Of a stretch of 64,000 nucleotides of DNA, positions 35,729 to 48,074 are shown in pieces (within the stretch, counting starts at the first letter, position 1; each line of letters begins with the position of its first letter). The notes under the pieces were generated by a model. It was given only the letters and a program-made list of their open reading frames with translations, was not told the origin of the DNA and did no database searches. Both the position numbers and the translations under genes were made by a program. Source of the stretch: Epiperipatus broadwayi (Eukaryota > Onychophora > Udeonychophora > Euonychophora > Peripatidae); assembly GCA_028023455.1 (NCBI GenBank), contig JAQFVV010000018.1, positions 8,666,679 to 8,730,678 on the forward strand, read 5' to 3'.

Positions 35729-37559
35729 ATATATATATATATATATTGAACCGTATTCGAATATGTGTATTCGAAACACCTGTCTCTTAGGCAGAGAAGA
35801 ACATACTCGGAGAGTATGTATGCCCAAACGATAGCTATAAAGTATATAACTAATGTTACATTTCCAGGACATAACTTCTTCTCAACTGTTGAGTTCAACA
35901 CCAAGTTCAAAGCACTTTTGTTGTTTGTGTATAAACACGGGCGCCATTTATCTATTCAAAGATGAATAAATAATGCACTTTAAGCAATGGCCACTAACTC
36001 AATGCCTAAATCCACGACTAGCTCAGCTGTTTGTAATCACTAATAGATTATACATAATTAGTGGTTAAAAGGCTTGATAAAGAATTGTAAAAAGAATTTA
36101 TAAAAAGAATTGATAAAAAGGAATTGATAAAAAGAATTGACCAACAAATATAGTTTAATTTTAAAGATAATTTATTTACTAAATTTAAACATTTTATAAT
36201 TCTAATAAAACACACGCATATTTTAAATTAACATTTCTAAATAGTTTAAACATTCCTATAGATTTAATAACAAAGCATTCTAATTTAACTAATAAATATT
36301 GATATAATGACCATGCACATTTTATCTCATGCACACACATAATAATGATAATAAAGGACTACATAGTATTTGAAATTTAATCACACACATATCAATAGTT
36401 CATTTATGTATGATATCGAGTTCATATAATTAGACTCTTGGAGGATTCGCATGAATTAATGAAATGCAATGGCTATTACAGTATAGAACGAAATAAGCAA
36501 ATGTTTTTACCTAGGCTTTTTTGAATGTTGACATAGAATTTTGTTCTTTGGAGGCTGCTTTCAGTGAGGATATTTCTCTTATAAATTCTTACCAGCTGGC
36601 TGGGACATTTCCTTGCTGAGTTTCCTGATTTTCACGATTATTGCTATCAGAGACAAATAGATACTGACGGAGATTTTCTAAGATGTTAAGCTGACATTAT
36701 TTCACGGGCAGATCTGCTGTTTTCTCGGACATCTGGGCTGGAGATAAACGTGCATTCCATCTTCTCAACACTGCATTTTGTTTGTTAACTGCATAATTAA
36801 TTTCTGAACTGCACTCATTCAATTAATTTGTGGAACTGATTACGATCCGATAAAAAGAGTCTATTTATATCTGCAACGCGTTGTCGAAATATTCCCAGCA
36901 AAGATCTGTTGTCGAATTGATAATCATTTAATAAATGTGTTTTGGGAGATTGCTTAATTAGTAATAGCCATGCAAAAATGTATTGTTTTATATTAATTAA
37001 TATCTAATAGCCATTGCCGTGGTTTTAATGATAATCTTCTTTAACTTTTACATACATTTTATATATTTACAAATGTACATATATACGCACAAATATTAGT
37101 TTTAACATTATTTTTTCTTTAATTAAACTTGAATGAAAAGAGATTTGTATGTTTTAACTTTTTAAATTATATTTTTACGAATACTAATAAAAACTATTTA
37201 TTTCCTTTTATAACTCTTAGTTTCATTTCTCAAACCAAGACTCCCCCTTCCCCCTTTTGACTAATTAATTGTAGCTTTTTTATTTCAAAAACTAACGCTA
37301 GAAAACTATTTAATTCTTATCTTTTTCGAAAACAAGCTGCAATAAATTCTTCAACATTTAATTTTATGTTTTTCTTTTATGAACGATTACTTTAATAATA
37401 ATTTTAGATAAAATTATATGTGCCTATATCAATATAGGTACTATATATATATACATGATTGCATAATCCCAAGATACAATCTATGCTAAATTCCTAGATA
37501 ATCATAGAGATTGACACAGCAATCTTGGATTCTGTTTATTTAATCTCTCTTAGCTAATT
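35729..37559. other. CpG-bearing unassigned block, possible solo LTR
   Basis: From 35753 to about 37030 the sequence is less AT-rich, holds CpGs, a GGGCGCCA motif at about 35939, and a short tandem array of AAAAAGAATTGATAA-like units (36075-36145). This looks like LTR sequence, but I found no partner LTR. On the minus strand about 36710-36594 is an open stretch (ILENLRQYLFVSDSN, then ENQETQQGNVP) next to a good donor (GTAAGA) and an acceptor-like pyrimidine tract. Its nature is unknown. 37030-37559 is plain AT-rich DNA. Confidence 0.3.
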
Positions 37560-37569
37560 GTTTTAGTAA

Positions 37570-38410
37570 CCTAATATTATAAGTCTATTTCAAGCCTTTT
37601 CCATCATTTATCCAAAAGACATTCTCACCTTGTTTCCCACAGTTTTGAAGGGACCCTCATATAATTTTAATAGATATTTTTCATGGAAGCTTACATTTGA
37701 CAATTTTATAAAAATTTGATCAACAACTTGAAATTCATGCTTTGGTGATTTACAGTTTTATTTTTTCTTGTTCCCCATTTATATTAATCTCTCATGGATT
37801 TTAATTCCATCAGCCTCCATATCATATCTATTTGTGTTTCTTAATCATTAGAAATGCAGGCTTAAATAGTCTCTGAGTTTGTTTGCCTAAATGCAAGCAA
37901 ACAAAGGTAAAGCCAGTGGTTTTGTTCATAGTCTAATTAATATAATTTATCATCTACTATGATTCACCCAAACTCAGTTATTTGAATTGTGCTATGCTTA
38001 AAATAAATGTTTCACTTTCATTTGTTTAATGTTCTGCTTTGCTATTTATTGATTTCTTTCCGGGGGTATAAACTTTTCCTGTAGTTGAGATAATAGATCT
38101 TGGCTTACCTATAATAGCAAAATATTATAGCTCTAATATGGTAATTGTATTTTTATAAATGCTAGAATTTTAACAATATATTATAATTCATGACTATATA
38201 TATATATATTAAGTGTCATAGCATCGGCCTGGACATCAACCCGCAACCCGAGCAACTGTCTGCAAGTGCAAGGCAGTTGCGCTGACCTCTCAACCACCAA
38301 TGCAAGACAAATATATTTTTTGGCCATAAAAATTTAGTCATCATTTCTCTAGGTTTCTTTCAACTCTTGTCATCTTCGCCAAGACAAAAGTCCTGAAGTG
38401 AGCAATGATT
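37570..38410 (-). pseudogene. Remnant of a third Ty3/gypsy integrase, interrupted by a SINE
   Basis: Motifs in correct integrase order on the minus strand, spread over frames: TKFLWPKNI at about 38330-38350 (end of the zinc-finger domain, FYWPKMY in element B); IGKPRSII with a TTGK.YTPG remnant of the second catalytic block at about 38040-38110; GFTPV-like and CLHLGKQTQRLFK at about 37880-37930; then FQVVDQIFIK, KYLLKLYEGPF and VGNK at about 37640-37730, the C-terminal GPF module. It differs from elements A and B and is more decayed. The tRNA-derived SINE at 38214-38309 splits the core. Sequence farther upstream (to about 39500) may hold the rest but is unreadable. Confidence 0.6.
38214..38309 (-). 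mobile_element. tRNA-derived SINE, second copy
   Basis: Same family as 21924-22013: minus strand TTGGTGGTTGAGAGGTCAGC near the start, GGGTTGCGGGTTGATGTCC as the B-box region, and GCCGATGCTATGACACTT at the end. The 3' side is a TA tract rather than a pure A-run. It is slightly longer and better preserved in the anticodon-arm region. It sits inside a dead gypsy integrase, so it is younger than that element. Confidence 0.7.
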
Positions 38411-38420
38411 TATTGGGTTC

Positions 38421-40400
38421 TTTCTCACTTAAGTCTTTGTGCTCTTTATTCGTTGAAAATATTTTGAGAGATTTATAAGTACAAGTCAGCAAAAGAAATT
38501 AATATTATTGTTTTTCACTTCTGGAACTTCCTCCAAGCTTAGTTTTATTTTCTATACTTTTTAATATTCACTTCTATTTTAGATTTTTTTATTATCTTGC
38601 CACTTTCTCTTCTTTTTCACGGTATAGATTGTTCCTTTGTGTTACTACAAAGCATTAATTTAAGGTTGTTCTATGGTCTTATATGAAGGTTTATTTTATG
38701 ATTAAAATCCCTTCATTGTGGTTGAAACTATCACCCTAATTAGCAGATATTAATCAGTGTCAATCAGAGGATGAGCAGTTAAAGCTTTCAATCTTGTTAT
38801 TGCAGAAATAATAATATACTCCTATTTATATTTGTATTTTTCCTAAATATCTGATGCATTACATTTGCATCTTCTGGTGAACAGCTATCCAACAATGTGT
38901 CTCTATATTCTTAAAAGTATTAGGCTTATTGAAAACCAGAATACTGCCAGGACCTGTAGGTAACTGCATGCTATAATTAGCATACTTTATTTTGACATTG
39001 CATTTAAGCTGAAATATCATTTAACACTGATCAGATGCATATGTATTTCACTGATGTTAGCCTCTAAATGTCCTAATTTTTAGGAATTGATTTACCATAC
39101 ACCAGGAAAATTGTTGCATGCACTGGAATTAAACCTGAGAATTTCTTCTCTGTTTATTCTTTTTACTTCTGTTTCACTTTTTTCTGTATGACTGGCTTTT
39201 ACTTAAATCCTATTTGCTGATTTATCTTTTGTAAAATTGGCTAAGCTTCCTTTTCTAACTATTGAATGATCTCTTCACTTTCTGATAACTTTGAGTTCTA
39301 GGATTTCTACTCTAGTTTTAGAGTAGCATTCTCTAATCTTCTTCTTTTACCTTTCTCACACTATAACTTTTCTTTTTGCTATTATTTCTTATATATATTC
39401 TTCTGGATTTTTAATGAAACATTTTTTATTTCTTTTTTACTTTGTTCACTATTCATTATCTCTTCTAACATTTAAAGTTTTATGTTATCTATATTTTTTC
39501 CTCTTTCTCTTGAGCTCTCTATATTTTTCTCCTAGCTTTTGGGCATGATTCTTAATATAGCCTTCTTTTCTAGTTTCATTTTTCTCATCTTTTTTAACAA
39601 TTTTTACGATTATGTGTCTTTTGTTTTTATTTCTTTTTAGCATCATCTTTATGGCTTGCTGGATTTTTAGGATTAAATTTATGATTATTTCCATGTTATT
39701 TTTTTGCTTAAAATATTTTTGATTCTTCTATTTATTTCTTTTTTTACTTTTATCATTTATGAAGCTATTTCTTGCTGCTCTTTTTTTTCAATCATTTATT
39801 TTTTTTAAGTTTATTGATATGATCTTAATCTTGTTGCTTTTGTCTCTCAACTTTCTTGTCCTTGATTACTAACAATTTTCTGATATTTCTGTTAGCCTTT
39901 ATTTTATCTATATTTCTTATTTCTTCCTTTTGCATGTTGTTTGTTTGTCTTTTTTACTTCTATCTTATTAACATTGATTTTTTTGCTTTCTTTGAACATA
40001 GTACTTTTCAAAAAATATATTTTCTCTTTAATATTTTATTAAATAGTCCACCAACCATTATTTTATCCATACACATTTCTCTGTATGATGAGCACTATAT
40101 CTAAATCCACAATTTTTCTACCTACCCCTTATTATTAATAATAATAATTTATTTTCCTTTGCCTGCTTATTATTTAATGTTGGTCTCATAGTCCCCTTCA
40201 AGCTATATATTATGTTTGCATTATTTATATTTCTTTGCATACACTTTTATCACTTTTACAACTTATTTAATGTCAGATTTTACATCCAATTTTTATGTTG
40301 ATCTTTAACTTATTGAAGTTGCTAATTTTGGAGCAAAACTTTATTTCAGATATGAACCCAGCTTAGGTCATGCATTCAATATTTCTAAATGCATTTAAAT
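38421..40400. other. T-rich gene-free DNA
   Basis: 38420-39300 may hold unreadable parts of the third gypsy element. 39370-40120 is strikingly T-rich on the plus strand (TTTTT, CTTCTT and TTTCTTT runs), which creates spurious long open frames of Phe, Leu and Ile or, on the other strand, Lys, Arg and Asn. Confidence 0.4.
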
Positions 40401-40560
40401 AAATCTTTTTTTTTATAGCACGATGTTTGTAAACTTGTAATATTTAACACAGCATTATGCTGTTGCACATGCGCTTTGAAGATTTTAACTATAAATGAAT
40501 GAATACTAACACTCAACCACATGATAAAGTCTTTGGTCATCATTTATGTACATGAGACAG
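40400..40560 (+). repeat. Diverged relative of the 3.3-3.9 kb repeat
   Basis: Shares AAATAAATCTTT..TTATAG, ATGTTTGTAAACTTGTAATA, TGTTGCACATGCGCTTT and a TGAATGAATACT block in the order seen in the units at 3346-3932. Old copy. Confidence 0.45.
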
Positions 40561-41069
40561 GATGATGTATGTAGTGATGATTCCTAAAGCATGCGGTCAA
40601 GAATAAATCTGTATACATTATATAAATAAAAGCAATTCATGTAATTTACCAGGTGATTTGGTTTCATCTCTAATGTTTTTTTATGAATGTAAATTATATG
40701 ATAATAAAAAGTTATATTATATTAATTTAATTATTTGAACTTATTACTGATGCTAATAATAATTATCAAACCATGTATCACTTATATAACAATTTTATGC
40801 TATTTATATATCTGATTTTTATTTCCTAACCATCATATACCAAAACATTTTCCAGAGGCTTGTATTCTATTTTATCCACAAAATTTTTTATAAAGGATTT
40901 GAACTATGCCATTCCTACCTGAGTGCTCTTTTCATCACAAAAAATAATTAAGAATACACTACACTCTCCTATAGCACCACTTCAGTTTTGCCACATTAAC
41001 AATCCAGGACTTTCACCAGAATCAAAAGCTAATTGTTCAGGAATGCATCCAGTTAAGAATAGCATAGAT

Positions 41070-42748
41070 AACTAAATGGTAAAACTGACTTATAGCATTT
41101 GAACACTGCGTCCTCTATTTTTAAAAAACTTAACTACTTTTTCCCCCCTAATAACTGTATCCAAATTTATATAAGTGTATGTAACTATATGTAAGTGTAA
41201 ATGTTAATAAATAAAAAAAAAGGAAAAAAAACTTACATTTAGGATACGTGTGTCGAACTACGTCATTCTCATTATGTAATTGCAAAGTATATCTAACTAT
41301 AAATGTATTTTTTACATGAAGATTAATAAATAAAATTAATATAAGAAAACTGACTTTTTTAGGCTCTATTTAGTCTCACCCAAAAAGTCCCTGCTGTAAA
41401 AATTATGAACTACTGTACTTTGTTCACGTGACATTTTTGACATGTGTAAAATTTTGAACTAATTTTGCTTTACCGCATGGAATTTTGTCTTTCTAAAAAA
41501 TGGCAGCTAGAGTGCCTATCACAACAATAGTGCCTCCAAATGAGATTATGGATGTTTCGGATGTTCTGTCAGAAACATGGAACACTCATCATCTGATAGA
41601 ACAATTGCAAACTGTGGAATTGACCATGAAGTGGCTGGCCAGGAGGCGTCTGTTAAAGAACAGCATGGTATGTCTGTGTTGCAATATTCAATGTTCGCTG
41701 GTAAAATATTCAGCCAGCATAGATGATGTTAGATGGCAATGCAGAATGTGTGAACAATGTACAGCAGTAAGAAGTGGCACATTTTTTTCTGCAGCCATCT
41801 GTCTTTGAACACCATTGTTCATATAGCATTTTACTGGTCGTATAATTCACCTACTTTCATGATCGTTTGCGAGATGGAGGTGAGCGAACGAGTGATCATA
41901 GACTGGTGTAATTTTTGCTGGGAAGAATGTGCTACATATTTGGACAGAAATCTAGCACTTCTTGGCAGATTTGATGCCAACGGCAAACCACAGATAGTTG
42001 AAATCGATGAGTCCTATTTCTTCCACCAAAAATACAACAGAGGGGCATTCAGAGAAGACCGTTGGGTGTTTGGTGGGATAGAAAGAGGCTCGAAGAAATG
42101 TTTCCTATCTGAAATTGCAGACCGATCGGCTGACACTTTAGAAGCACTCATCCAGCAACACATTTTGCCTGGAACCCATATTATCAGTGATGGCTGGCAT
42201 GTGTACAATAATATTAGCGGTCTTTCGAATGGTGTGTATCTCCACTCTGTCATCGTCCATCAACACAACTTTGTTGACCCGGACGACGAGCTTATACACA
42301 CCAACAATGTGGAAAATCTGTGGATAAGAGCAAAGTGTAAGTTAAAATACCAATTTAGGATGAGCAGACCTTTGTTCTCATCCTACCTGCAGGAATTTTC
42401 TTTCAGAAATCTGCATGAACGTGATGACGTTTTTGTGCATTTCCTCACTTGTGTAGCTTCAAACTACTCCTAAAAATGTAAGTTCGTTTTTTGGTTATTT
42501 ATTCTTTTTTATATAAAAACATTTACAGTTAATATACATCATTTATTTACAGTTATATATACAGAAAAGACCGCTATAAGTGAAAAATACGCATGTAAAT
42601 GTAAGTTTTTTTTTTCCTTTTTTTTTATTAACATTTACACTTACATATAGTTACATACACTTATATAAATTTGGGAAAAAGTAGTTAAGTTTTTTAAAAA
42701 TAGAGGGTGCAGTATTCAGATGCTATAAGTCAGTTTAACCAACTAAAT
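41070..42748 (+). mobile_element. Merlin (IS1016/ISXO2-like) DNA transposon with 8-bp target duplication
   Basis: The element proper is 41078-42740 (1663 bp). AACTAAAT is directly repeated at 41070-41077 and 42741-42748, matching the 8-9 bp duplications known for Merlin. Terminal inverted repeats of about 145-165 bp begin GGTAAAACTGACTTATAGCA on the left and GGTTAAACTGACTTATAGCA on the right. The left one (41078-41241) has about 17 bp extra relative to the right one (42596-42740). A single transposase gene lies between. The same site in block X lacks the element. A nearly complete, probably young copy. Confidence 0.92.
41500..42473 (+). pseudogene. Merlin/ISXO2-like DDE transposase, one frameshift
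   Basis: The first frame (41500 to a stop at 41808) encodes the N-terminus and a zinc-ribbon with Cys at residues 58-61 and 81-84, then RSGTFF, the usual bridge to the catalytic domain. At a T7 run (41782-41788) the coherent reading moves to the frame that ends at 42473. That frame holds SLNTIVHIAFYW and the DDE domain: Asp84 in VEIDESYF, Asp145 in ISDGWHVY and Glu186 in HTNNVENLW (numbered from its ATG at 41757), so the ISXO2-type triad is present. The frameshift is most simply a one-base slip in the homopolymer. A short intron or programmed shift cannot be excluded. Codon use is clearly less AT-rich than the surroundings. Confidence 0.88.
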
Positions 42749-42860
42749 ATAGATATATATATAACAAAATAATTATTTTCAAGATCTGGGTTGGTACCTA
42801 TAGATATAAATATTAATTTTGCACAGACAGACATCATTACAACTCTGGAACATATATATT

Positions 42861-45800
42861 GAACTGGATAATTTATCTGCTTTAAGAGTTCCATCATGAA
42901 ATTAAAACTAACTTTTTTTTATAAAGTTTTTTGGGGGAAAGCTATTTAAAAGTCATGTATGTTATAATGCACATACTCATTTGTATTTTTAAATTCTGTG
43001 ATTTTATTTTCCATAAATTTTAATTTAAAATAGTTTTCCTTTTAAAACTTGTTTTTTATCTATTTGTAAAGAAAATATTCTAATTTAAAAGTTTTAATCT
43101 TTTAACACAAGAAAGCATTTTAATTTTTTTTTAAAATTTTGATTGCATTCTTGTTTCTTTTCTATTGTTTAAAAAAAGAAAAAATCTGAGTCTTACTTTT
43201 TTTTCCATTTGTTTTTTTTATTAATTAATTTTGAATGAGTTAAGAGCCCTGGTCAGATGTTTTAAGTAAGATTAAATGTGAGACTGAGATTTTCCCTGGT
43301 CAAAAAACTTCTAATTAAAGGTGATTTGGCAGATAAGAGTGCACATAAATAACCCCAGGTTTCAGACTAATTATAATATGGCTTATCATTTTTATTCTTC
43401 TTGTTATGAGTATGTATTCAGCTTTTGTGTGCTGTTCATGATACATATTTGAATTGCTGTGCTGCCTTAAATTTCAAAGATTGCTGTCCATGTTGTTATA
43501 CGACTATTATTAATATTGTGTTTTTGCTGTCTGCTAATGAGAAGTTCTGCTGAGATCATATTACTGTCTACTATTTGCTAAATAGGATCATCTCTGCAGT
43601 ATGCCAAAACTACATGCCATGCAGAATCTTATCTATAACCTGCAGTGCTAAATCAACCCAAACATCAGCCCCGGATCCCAAATTGTTCTTTCAAGATCAT
43701 GTCTTAAAGCCTAAACAAGAACTGATCCAAATCCAGCCTTTACCCTCCCTACCAAAGAGATATAAATCCAAAACCTTCATGATGGACTCAAGACAGAAAG
43801 AACTTTGCATATCTCGCTAGATGAAATATGATGGACTTTACATTAGCCTTGAGGTAAAAGATTTTCATATTGTAATCAGGGTTAAATCTTATACTTATAT
43901 CTTTGTTAAAGTCTCAGCTTAATCTTAAAAGAAACCTGTCTTTTTTTAATATTCCTTTAATGCTTTTAATTGTCTTATGTATTTTTTATTATTGTATGTA
44001 GTGGACTTTTAGTTTTAAGACTCCTTTTTTTTTTAATTATGTATTTATTCGGGAATGTATTGTGAGTTTATATTTTAAATGCTTATGTTTTTTTATTTAT
44101 ATTACTAACCCTTGATAAATGCTTTGGCAGACATTCATAATTTTCTTTTAATTCACCTGTTGCTTTTATTATACTGTATTTAATTTAGATAAGCTTGGTT
44201 TGCATTTCCGACAGACCGTATATCTTTTGGCTGGCGATTTATCCAGTGTACTGTTCTGCTTTTCCTAAATCAGAGATTTTGTTTCTTCTATTTATGATTA
44301 CATAAATGGTAATTTTTTCTTGTTCTATTTTCTTGTCTTGTATTGCAATCAACCTCAATGATCTTGAACATGGTCATTCATAAGCTGTTCTGCAGACATA
44401 TAATGTTCTTAGTCCTGATGTTTCTTTTTTGGGATAAGAAAAGCTCGCCTGTGCTTTTCCATTGTATGCCCTACAAGACCACTTTATTTTGAAGTCTCTG
44501 AGTGGGGAAGCTGGAATTAGTTTTTATAAATCCCTAGCAGAAAGAAATTATAAATCTCATTTTAAATCATAGATAAGAAAATTTTACTTGACTGCCAGGG
44601 CAATTAATGTTCAATTCTCATGTACACTCTCTGATAAATACACTAAAGAAATCTAGGTCAAACCTTATACTTTTGTTTACTTGGAATTTTATTGGTTTTT
44701 TTTTTTAATTTAATAAATTATGAAGTTATTTAAAATTATCTTGGCTAGCGTTTGTCTTTGTATTCTTTTCTCAATTGTCTGAATAAAGTTAAAGATCTCT
44801 TTCTCTCCCTGGGTCTAACTGGTAATATTTATCATCAGTGTTAACTTTTGATCATCATAAATTAAATTTTCTAGGTAGTAAGTGACCTAGGGGTGCCCTT
44901 GGTGATCAAAAGAAGTGAAGAAATCATCAGTACAATATATTGTATCATTTTTAATAATATTGGGGTTTTAGACATTTTTATGTACTCTATTTACAAGTAT
45001 ATACAATTAACCAAATTGTGATTCCTTTTCTTAATTCAACAAGAAATAAGTGTTAGAAAAATATGACTATTTTTCCTGATTAATTTACCTCTAAGCATTT
45101 GATATATTACAATGTTGGAGCAAACTATGACTAGCAGTAGGTTTTTTTCATTTAATTGTTATTTCTGGGTGCCAGTGCTTAATGCATCAGCTTTGATTTA
45201 TGGAGACATTAATGAATCAATTGTATAGGCATTTATAAATGAAAATCTAAATGGAAGATTGCTGACTTTAAATTAACACATAGATTTAATAAACAAGTAA
45301 GTACAGATTATAAATACAAAATTATTTATTAATACTACTCTTATTGAATATTATTAAACCATTAACATATAACAGACATAATTCATATACATATAAGAGA
45401 TATATAATGTATTAAACTCATTAATATCTAAAAGTTGTAACAACCATATTAATCTTGAATATTAATTAATTCTAAAATACTTCTTAATACTAAATACTAG
45501 CTGTGTATTAAGAGTTTATCTATTTTAGTTAGAATTATAAAAATGCATATATATAGTTCTTATTTATCTTCCCAGAACTTTCTGTGGATATTTACTAATA
45601 CTAGATATAGGTATACCATGGCTATAAATTTTTTTTCTGTGAGTTCCATCCAGTACAATTGGAGTAGAGTTTTTTTTTTTTTTGTTAGCTTGTTCAGGGT
45701 GACTTTAAGGAAGTTAGGAAGCATCGGTGATTGTATCCATTTAGCAATTCATTTGAATAAAATTAACCTGTAAGATTTCCCTATGGCTTTTTAATTATGA

Positions 45801-46345
45801 ATATGTACTTTCTTTCTTCTTGGTCCTTTAACAATTTTTCTTCAGCAATGCAACAAAAAAATGCTATTTAAGAAGTAGCATAAGAATAAAAATATTATCT
45901 GGGGATATTCACTCTTTTTTATATCCAAAAGTTTGAACTATTGCACAGTTCCTGTTTACACCTTTCTTTTTTTTTTATTTTGTCCAGATTCAACTTCCTC
46001 ACAAACTTTATTATTTTCTACTATTAATTTTCACATTTTTTTATTTATCAAGTTCAATATGGCAATCTGTTTCAATTGGCAATCTTTAATTATTAGGGGA
46101 ACAAAGATCACACCTCACATTTTCTTTTAATTAGTTGATTGCATTCCCATTTTATTTTTATGTAAAATAAAATCTGCAAATATTTTTTTTCCCTTTTTAT
46201 CAGGGTAGTTACTTATTGTTTATTAAATTTAAAAAATCTATTCATTTTATATTAAAACTGTATTTTTAAATATAATTTTCTTTTAACAATCTTCTTTTAG
46301 TTTATAATGTCAATACACATTGTACCAAAATAATATGACAATATA
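42861..46345. other. 3.4-kb segment absent from block X, identity unknown
   Basis: Block X runs straight across this position, so either Y gained 3.4 kb or X lost it. No inverted ends, LTRs or transposon protein were recognised. Two less AT-rich islands stand out: 43260-43860 (candidate exon below) and 44340-44530. Borders are in AT-rich sequence (ATATAT on both sides), so a target duplication is not decisive. Confidence 0.4.
43585..43852 (+). CDS. Candidate 3' coding exon of unknown product
   Basis: An AAATAG acceptor-like junction at about 43585 is followed by 78 open codons to a TAG at 43818-43820; a fair donor, CTTGAG followed by GTAAAAG, comes at 43852. The peptide is rich in Lys, Gln and Pro, with QIQPLPSLPKRYKSK and FFQDHVLKPKQE segments, and is far less AT-biased than its neighbours. 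There is no good pyrimidine tract before the acceptor. I do not recognise a family; no membrane segment or signal is visible. It could also be a retroelement or a non-coding transcript exon. Confidence 0.22.
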
Positions 46346-47611
46346 TATCAGAAAGAACATACATGTAGTAGGCATAAATCTCCTGTATTTTTAAATCTAT
46401 AACAGGCACTTCATTTCAGCTTTGCACACATTCTTTTTTTATACAATAATTTGTAAATATAAACTATTATACTCAAATAATAATTAAAATTCTAACAATA
46501 ATAAAAACAAAATATTTTACTTTCTCTGGTGCAATACTAATAATTATAATCAAAAAATAATTACAATTAAATACTACTAACAATAAATATAAAATATTTT
46601 ATCATACTGAAATTATTTCTAATCATTGAGACTCTTATTTACATATTTAAATATGTAATTAAAATGTCTTACAAGTCATGGCATTTTAATTACTTATTAA
46701 ACTTATTTTTCATTGCAGTTATACCCATTCATAGCAGTCTATAATTCTACATTTGTAATATCCTGAGATTGTCTTTAGTCCCAGTTGAGATTAAATTCTT
46801 AGTTATTAGCTGGTAAGCATTGACTTCATACTTTATAAACTTCTGTCTTTTTATTCTCTAATAAGTCAGTAGACTGCATAAACTGTAGGCAATGAAAAGA
46901 TACTTCCCTTATGAACAGGCAAATCATTTAAAATATCAACATTTCTGAACTTATAACAGTTATTAATTTATAAGAGAATGGCTACATGGCTGACGCTATG
47001 GATAATGCACTTTGGTGTTTTTAGCACGTGACTTTGATAGTTTCTATTACCCAGAAATTTAACATTATAGCTAAAATTACTTCCAGCAAACATATTTTTA
47101 ATATATGTATCTGTCATTGAATTACTGTGGCAATAAAAAAATGTTATAATTTGGAACTTTTCATATATTAGTGGGATTATTTAATTTGTCATCTATTTTT
47201 TATGTTATATGATACTCTAGAGTTACATGTACTTTGACCCTCAGTCAACATATCTTTTTTCCAAAATTGCCCACTTTTATTTATATTTAGCTATGTGACT
47301 GCAGAAAAAGAACATAGCTTCTTATCAACTCAGCTCCAGCTTTTTTTTTACTTTTTTTTTGTTTATTTTTACATTCTTATTTTGTTTTAATCTTATAATC
47401 AATTCTAATTAGCTATTTGTCAATCAACATATGATTACCAGATTTAATTGCAAAATGGATTGCCAAAACATAAAATATTTTTTTGTAAACAGTTTTTCTC
47501 TTAAAATTTATTTTCATATTTTGTAAACTTATGCATATCTTCTATAATTTTTAATTATTTATCTTTATTAATTATATTTGCATACAAGTATCATGTATAT
47601 ACTTATAGATG

Positions 47612-47860
47612 TAATTAGAGGTGATTTCAATTCAGTCTTTCAAGCTCCTTTCAGTCATCCACTCCATCTCATACAACCAATACACATGACCATTTATATG
47701 TGAAAAAGATATAAATGATCTCAATATATGTATTTCGTGCTGAACCAGTACTCATCACTTGGTCTGGATCATCATCTCCCATGCTGTTTATATTAAAATA
47801 GTAAATCTTAAAACTTTAATCAACAGGCTTCAATCCTCTTTACTTCTCTTCTCTACCAAA
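47612..47860 (+). mobile_element. Partial copy of the 12.5-kb MITE
   Basis: Begins TAATTAGAGGTGATTTCAAT and shares ACACATGACCA, CAATATATGTATTTCGT and TTTATATTAAAATAG with the left half of 12525-12968. It lacks the inverted right arm. Block X has no such segment at the equivalent point (about 25870), so it is an insertion in Y. Confidence 0.65.
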
Positions 47861-48074
47861 AGATATGAGTTGATTACTTTGAATCATAAAAATTTCAGAG
47901 AATATAGTTTGTTTAACATTAACAATTATTTTTCCAGCTTTCATAGAATAACTAAGTATATAAATCTTAAATACACATAATTTTCCAAATATTTACAATT
48001 CATGTTTGATTTTCTTTAAAGTAAACTAACTTGTATTTACTTATTTAACAAGTTTAATATATATATATATATAT

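Noticed and set aside
35548-35965. Open frames on both strands over the outer end of the element A 5' LTR
   Set aside because: They cross the LTR border into TA repeats; the match with the other LTR shows non-coding sequence.
36049-36067. Inverted similarity between ATAATTAGTGGTTAAAAGG and the 748-bp segment of the A 3' LTR
   Set aside because: The match does not extend beyond about 19 bases, so it is likely chance in AT-rich DNA.
39485-40104. Lys/Arg-rich minus-strand and Phe/Leu-rich plus-strand frames
   Set aside because: Produced by a T-rich strand-biased stretch; no family features and no splice context.
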